Source of the DNA: Thermoplasmata archaeon
Lineage (GTDB): Archaea > Thermoplasmatota > E2 > UBA202 > JdFR-43
Assembly (NCBI GenBank): GCA_021158865.1
Contig: JAGGSX010000031.1
Location: 1 to 7,661, forward strand
Direction: 5' to 3'
DNA length: 7,661 nucleotides
Part shown: in pieces, positions 5,325 to 7,661 of the stretch
Layout of the letters: each line of letters starts with the position of its first letter
How positions within the stretch are numbered: the stretch's first letter is position 1
Program-made: the position numbers and the translations under genes
Notes under the pieces: model-generated
Database searches by the model: none
What the model was told of the DNA's origin: nothing
The model's input: the letters and a program-made list of their open reading frames with translations, nothing else

Positions 5325-6494
5325 CTATCTCTTTTTAAATTTTATCAATGCATCTATCACTGGCAATGTTTTTCCCATCAAAAATCTTTCAAGCGAGCCA
5401 CCGCCTGTTGATATATAAGAAAAGCCATCAGCAAGATTGAACATGTTTATGGCTGCCACCGTGTGCCCGCCGCCCGCTATGGAAAATGCATTGCTTCCTG
5501 AAATTGCCTTGAGAACTTCTTTTGTTCCCATGCTGAATTCTTTTTTCTCAAAAATTCCCATTGGTCCTGATATTAATATGCTTGCCGCATTTTTAATCTC
5601 TTCTTTGAAAATATCTATGGTATTGCTACCAATGTCATTTCCTGCTTTCTTTTTTTCCTCAATAAAATGTTCTCCATCTTCATAAACCATGTCAACAGGA
5701 AGGACAATTTTATTTCCATATCTATTGGCTATATTTTTTATTTCATTTTTTATTTCTTTTTCCACTTCCATATCTATCTTATCCTGAGAAGCAAGAAAGG
5801 CATTTGCAGGCATTCCCCCAAGAGCAATCTTATCTGCTACATCCTTCTCAATCAAATTTTTTATAACTTCTATTGAATTTTCGAATTTGCTTCCACCGAA
5901 TATGAATAATCGTGGCCTATCTGCTTCTTTCATCATTTTATCAAGATTTTTTATTTCTTTTTCCATCAGTCTACCAGCAAAAGATGGCAAAACAGGGATA
6001 AATCCTACCAACGAGCATTGCTGTCTGTGGGCAGCAGCAAATGCATCATTTACAAAAACGCTTGCATATTTAGAAAGTTGCTTTACCATCTCCGCTTTTG
6101 AATGTTCTTCAACACTTTTCTTTTCCATCTCTTCCTTGCATTTTCTTACATTGTCAAGCATTAAAATATCGCCATTTTCCATATTTTTTATTTCATCAAT
6201 TGCTTTTTCTCCATAAACATCATCAACAAATTTTATTTCTTCATTCATAAGTCTGCTTAATTCTTTCGAATGCTTTTCAAGGCTTGTAAAATCCCATTTG
6301 CCAGGTCTTCCTTGATGAGCAAGAATTATAACCTTAGCATTTTTATCTTTTAGCTCTTTTATTGTTGGAATGGTCTTTTTTATTCTCCAATTGTCTATTA
6401 TATCAAGTGTGCTGGGATTCAATGGCGAGTTAATATCAACTCTAAGAATAACATTCTTTTTCCCAAAATCAAATTCATTCATTGTTGGAAGCAT
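5325..6494 (-). CDS. pgk: Phosphoglycerate kinase
   Basis: It catalyses reversible phosphate transfer between 1,3-bisphosphoglycerate and ADP, giving 3-phosphoglycerate and ATP. All signatures are present in order: RVDINSPL (18-25), HQGRPG (60-65), DNVR (114-117), DAFAAAHR (150-157), GGSK (200-203), GPMGIFE (310-316), GGGHT (341-345) and STGGG (362-366). The 389-residue length and the DAFAAAHR form are archaeal. The bacterial GGGDT nucleotide-site motif reads GGGHT here. ATG at 6492-6494 aligns with the family N-terminus; a second ATG four codons in is less likely. The gene begins 31 nt after the regulator stop, with a TTATTTAT box 21-28 nt upstream, so it may be transcribed both from the regulator promoter and from its own. 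gap follows 13 nt downstream. Confidence 0.97.
   Translation of the reverse strand: MLPTMNEFDFGKKNVILRVDINSPLNPSTLDIIDNWRIKKTIPTIKELKDKNAKVIILAHQGRPGKWDFTSLEKHSKELSRLMNEEIKFVDDVYGEKAIDEIKNMENGDILMLDNVRKCKEEMEKKSVEEHSKAEMVKQLSKYASVFVNDAFAAAHRQQCSLVGFIPVLPSFAGRLMEKEIKNLDKMMKEADRPRLFIFGGSKFENSIEVIKNLIEKDVADKIALGGMPANAFLASQDKIDMEVEKEIKNEIKNIANRYGNKIVLPVDMVYEDGEHFIEEKKKAGNDIGSNTIDIFKEEIKNAASILISGPMGIFEKKEFSMGTKEVLKAISGSNAFSIAGGGHTVAAINMFNLADGFSYISTGGGSLERFLMGKTLPVIDALIKFKKR
5332..5339 (-). promoter_or_regulatory. Possible internal TATA-like box for gap
   Basis: The minus strand reads TTTAAAAA 21-28 nt before the gap ATG, inside the last codons of pgk. No Shine-Dalgarno sequence precedes gap, which makes an independent leaderless transcript plausible. 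Confidence 0.3.
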
Positions 6495-6514
6495 GATATG
6501 AATAACAAAGTGAA

Positions 6515-6522
6515 ATAAATAA
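6515..6522 (-). promoter_or_regulatory. TATA-like box for pgk
   Basis: The minus strand reads TTATTTAT 21-28 nt before the pgk ATG, in the 31-nt gap after the regulator gene. There is no Shine-Dalgarno sequence. Confidence 0.4.
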
Positions 6523-6525
6523 TTT

Positions 6526-7065
6526 TCATTTGAATATCTTGCTTATATCAAGTTCATTCATTTTTTCTTTTGAAATAATCCACCCATCTTTTATTTCAAT
6601 ATATCCATCTTTCTCATATTCTTCAAGAATACTTTTTGCAACCTTCATCTCATCTTCCATGCTCTTTTCAAAAGCTTCTATATTTAATTTGCCCCTCCTT
6701 TTAATGCTTATAAAAAGCAAGACGATAATAGCCATTGAAATATCCTTTGCAAGCAACTCTTCAGCAACAAAATCTTTTACCTGCTCGCCCGCCTCAGCCA
6801 GCCGCCATCCTATTAGCACCAAAGCATCAGATACCAATTTTCCAGTCCATGTGAGTTGATAAAGGTTATCTTCTTTTTTTATAAAATGTATTTCTTGCAA
6901 TGCAGACAGGGCTCTGTTGAATGTTGCAGTTGGCATTTTTGTTATTTCCTGCAATTCCTTCCATCTTATCTTTTCATTTTCTCTTATACCCATCAATATT
7001 TTTATAGCATTCTCTCTCAACAATCTCAAAATTTGATACACAACATCTTTTGTTTCATCAGTCAT
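6526..7065 (-). CDS. Tandem winged-helix transcriptional regulator
   Basis: The 179-residue protein has an N-terminal helix (8-30), a winged helix-turn-helix at about 20-80 (helices IRWKELQEITKMP and TATFNRALSALQEIHFI, with wing KKEDNLYQLTWTGK), a helical middle (88-123) that includes a hydrophobic stretch (SMAIIVLLFIS), and a second winged-helix-like unit at ~124-170 (KLNIEAFEKSM, then AKSILEEYEKDGYIEIKDGWIIS). No ligand or metal motif is visible. The specific family is not recognised. It heads a probable operon with pgk and gap, suggesting local control of triose-phosphate metabolism. The start ATG at 7063-7065 has a TTTTATTA box 22-29 nt upstream and an AT-rich inverted repeat over the promoter, consistent with autoregulation. 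That regulatory role is inference. Confidence 0.8.
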   Translation of the reverse strand: MTDETKDVVYQILRLLRENAIKILMGIRENEKIRWKELQEITKMPTATFNRALSALQEIHFIKKEDNLYQLTWTGKLVSDALVLIGWRLAEAGEQVKDFVAEELLAKDISMAIIVLLFISIKRRGKLNIEAFEKSMEDEMKVAKSILEEYEKDGYIEIKDGWIISKEKMNELDISKIFK

Positions 7066-7067
7066 TG

Positions 7068-7089
7068 TTAAATAACGTAGTTTATTTAA
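7068..7089. promoter_or_regulatory. Candidate operator: inverted repeat over the regulator promoter
   Basis: TTAAATAA (7068-7075) and its exact complement TTATTTAA (7082-7089) flank a 6-nt spacer. The repeat begins 3 nt upstream of the regulator ATG and overlaps its TATA-like region. Its symmetry suits a dimeric winged-helix protein, but the arms are pure A/T, so chance is a real alternative. Confidence 0.4.
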
Positions 7090-7094
7090 TAAAA
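7087..7094 (-). promoter_or_regulatory. TATA-like box of the regulator-pgk-gap unit
   Basis: The minus strand reads TTTTATTA 22-29 nt before the regulator ATG, within a 73-nt intergenic gap. It partly overlaps the inverted repeat at 7068-7089. Confidence 0.4.
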
Positions 7095-7138
7095 TTTCTT
7101 ATTGTTTTTCATCGATGGAAATAATATAGCAGATTTTA

Positions 7139-7390
7139 TCAGTTATTTTTTATGACTTCTTTCAAAGTTTTTATTGTTCCTGATGTTTTTATTGTTTTAA
7201 ATCCAGTTGATGAAAGGAATTTGATTATGTTTTCCTTTTCAGTATGTTTGCATCTCACAATTCCGTATTTTTTATTATAAAAAACAAGATAAGCTTTGTT
7301 TTTAATAACTTTTATAATCTCCGCTTTTTTTTGTCCTCCAGTAGAGAATAAAATATATCTTTTCCTTCCTATTCTGTCCTTGACAACCAT
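7139..7390 (-). CDS. rnp2: Probable RNase P protein component 2 (Pop5/Rpp14 family)
   Basis: The N-terminal RKRYILFS strand, central KYGIVRCKHTEKENIIKFL, and C-terminal GFKTIKTSGTIKTLKEVI match the order of the Pop5 fold; the SGTIK element is especially typical of archaeal Rnp2. This protein would join Rpp30 and the RNase P RNA to mature tRNA 5' ends. It is about 83 residues, shorter than the ~120 common in archaea, mainly through a compact centre, so the call is probable rather than certain. ATG at 7388-7390 is preferred to the GTG at 7391-7393 because GGAG (7398-7401) lies 7 nt before it. The start overlaps the upstream stop as TGATG, indicating translational coupling with the 56-residue gene. 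Confidence 0.7.
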   Translation of the reverse strand: MVVKDRIGRKRYILFSTGGQKKAEIIKVIKNKAYLVFYNKKYGIVRCKHTEKENIIKFLSSTGFKTIKTSGTIKTLKEVIKNN

Positions 7391-7560
7391 CACAATTCTC
7401 CAAATTCTTCCTGCAGGTCTATGAATAGCTCACGGAGCATATCTTCAAATACAATATTCCTATATTCTTTTATGCCTCCCTGCGTCTCTGCCCTTGCAAC
7501 AAATTCATTCCCACGCTTTATTATTTCTATTCTGCACAAGCTTTCTTCCACTGTTACCAT
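7390..7560 (-). CDS. Hypothetical protein, 56 aa, coupled to rnp2
   Basis: I do not recognise this small protein. It begins with a strand (VTVEESLCRIEIIKR), a second strand (NEFVARAETQG), a third (IKEYRNIVF), and ends in an acidic helix (EDMLRELFIDLQEEFGEL), a compact beta-beta-beta-alpha layout. The ATG at 7558-7560 is preferred over the one at 7576-7578 because a perfect TTATATAA box lies 23-30 nt upstream of the former but only 5-12 nt from the latter. It overlaps rnp2 by one base at TGATG. A role near RNA processing or translation is suggested only by that coupling. Confidence 0.6.
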   Translation of the reverse strand: MVTVEESLCRIEIIKRGNEFVARAETQGGIKEYRNIVFEDMLRELFIDLQEEFGEL

Positions 7561-7582
7561 GCTGAAAGTGTATTTCATACCA

Positions 7583-7590
7583 TTATATAA
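7583..7590 (-). promoter_or_regulatory. TATA box of the 56-aa gene-rnp2 operon
   Basis: The palindromic TTATATAA lies 23-30 nt before the ATG at 7560. It decides the start codon. Being symmetrical, it could in principle also fire rightward, but no supported gene follows before the window ends. Confidence 0.55.
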
Positions 7591-7661
7591 CCTTTATGTT
7601 TTCGGTGGGTTTGTCGATTTAATCAGAATGAATAAAGAAATTGTCATGTAAGTGCTTATGT

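Noticed and set aside
7591..7661. A rightward gene starting at ATG 7628
   Set aside because: The frame stops after seven codons; nothing else is supported before the window ends.

Overview
This 7.66-kb, visibly AT-rich window is archaeal. The evidence is a type II (archaeal) glyceraldehyde-3-phosphate dehydrogenase, an archaeal-type phosphoglycerate kinase, a probable RNase P Pop5-type subunit (Rnp2), an archaeal RelE toxin, and TATA-like boxes lying about 20-30 bp directly upstream of start codons, as expected for leaderless archaeal mRNAs. A Thermoplasmatota-like euryarchaeon would fit, but that placement is inference and no marker here fixes the genus.

Layout. Positions 1-933 (+) hold the 3' part of a PAS-histidine kinase that runs in from the left edge. 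It meets, tail to tail, two small unrecognised genes on the minus strand: a soluble 112-residue protein and a 66-residue two-helix membrane protein. From 1500 to 3921 the region looks like accessory DNA made of cassettes. A RelB-like/RelE toxin-antitoxin pair (1667-2108) and an rmuC gene with a gutted hsdM gene (2301-3783) are each bracketed by copies of a hairpin-rich intergenic repeat, all in the same orientation. The hsdM remnant joins the N-terminal ~29 residues of a type I methyltransferase subunit, in frame, to its C-terminal ~80 residues, without the catalytic core. A 96-residue unrecognised gene (3954-4244, +) follows the third repeat.

Positions 4241-7065 (-) return to housekeeping DNA. 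A tandem winged-helix regulator is followed by pgk and gap, compactly spaced in one direction. The two enzymes catalyse adjacent reversible steps of lower glycolysis/gluconeogenesis, so the regulator is a candidate local controller. An AT-rich inverted repeat covers the regulator's own promoter. The right end (7139-7560, -) holds probable rnp2, preceded by and coupled to a 56-residue unrecognised protein. Positions 7579-7661 contain only that gene's promoter and no further gene that I can support.

The most notable points are the repeat-bracketed defence-type cassettes, the in-frame HsdM fusion next to an intact RmuC, and the possible self-contained regulator-pgk-gap unit.
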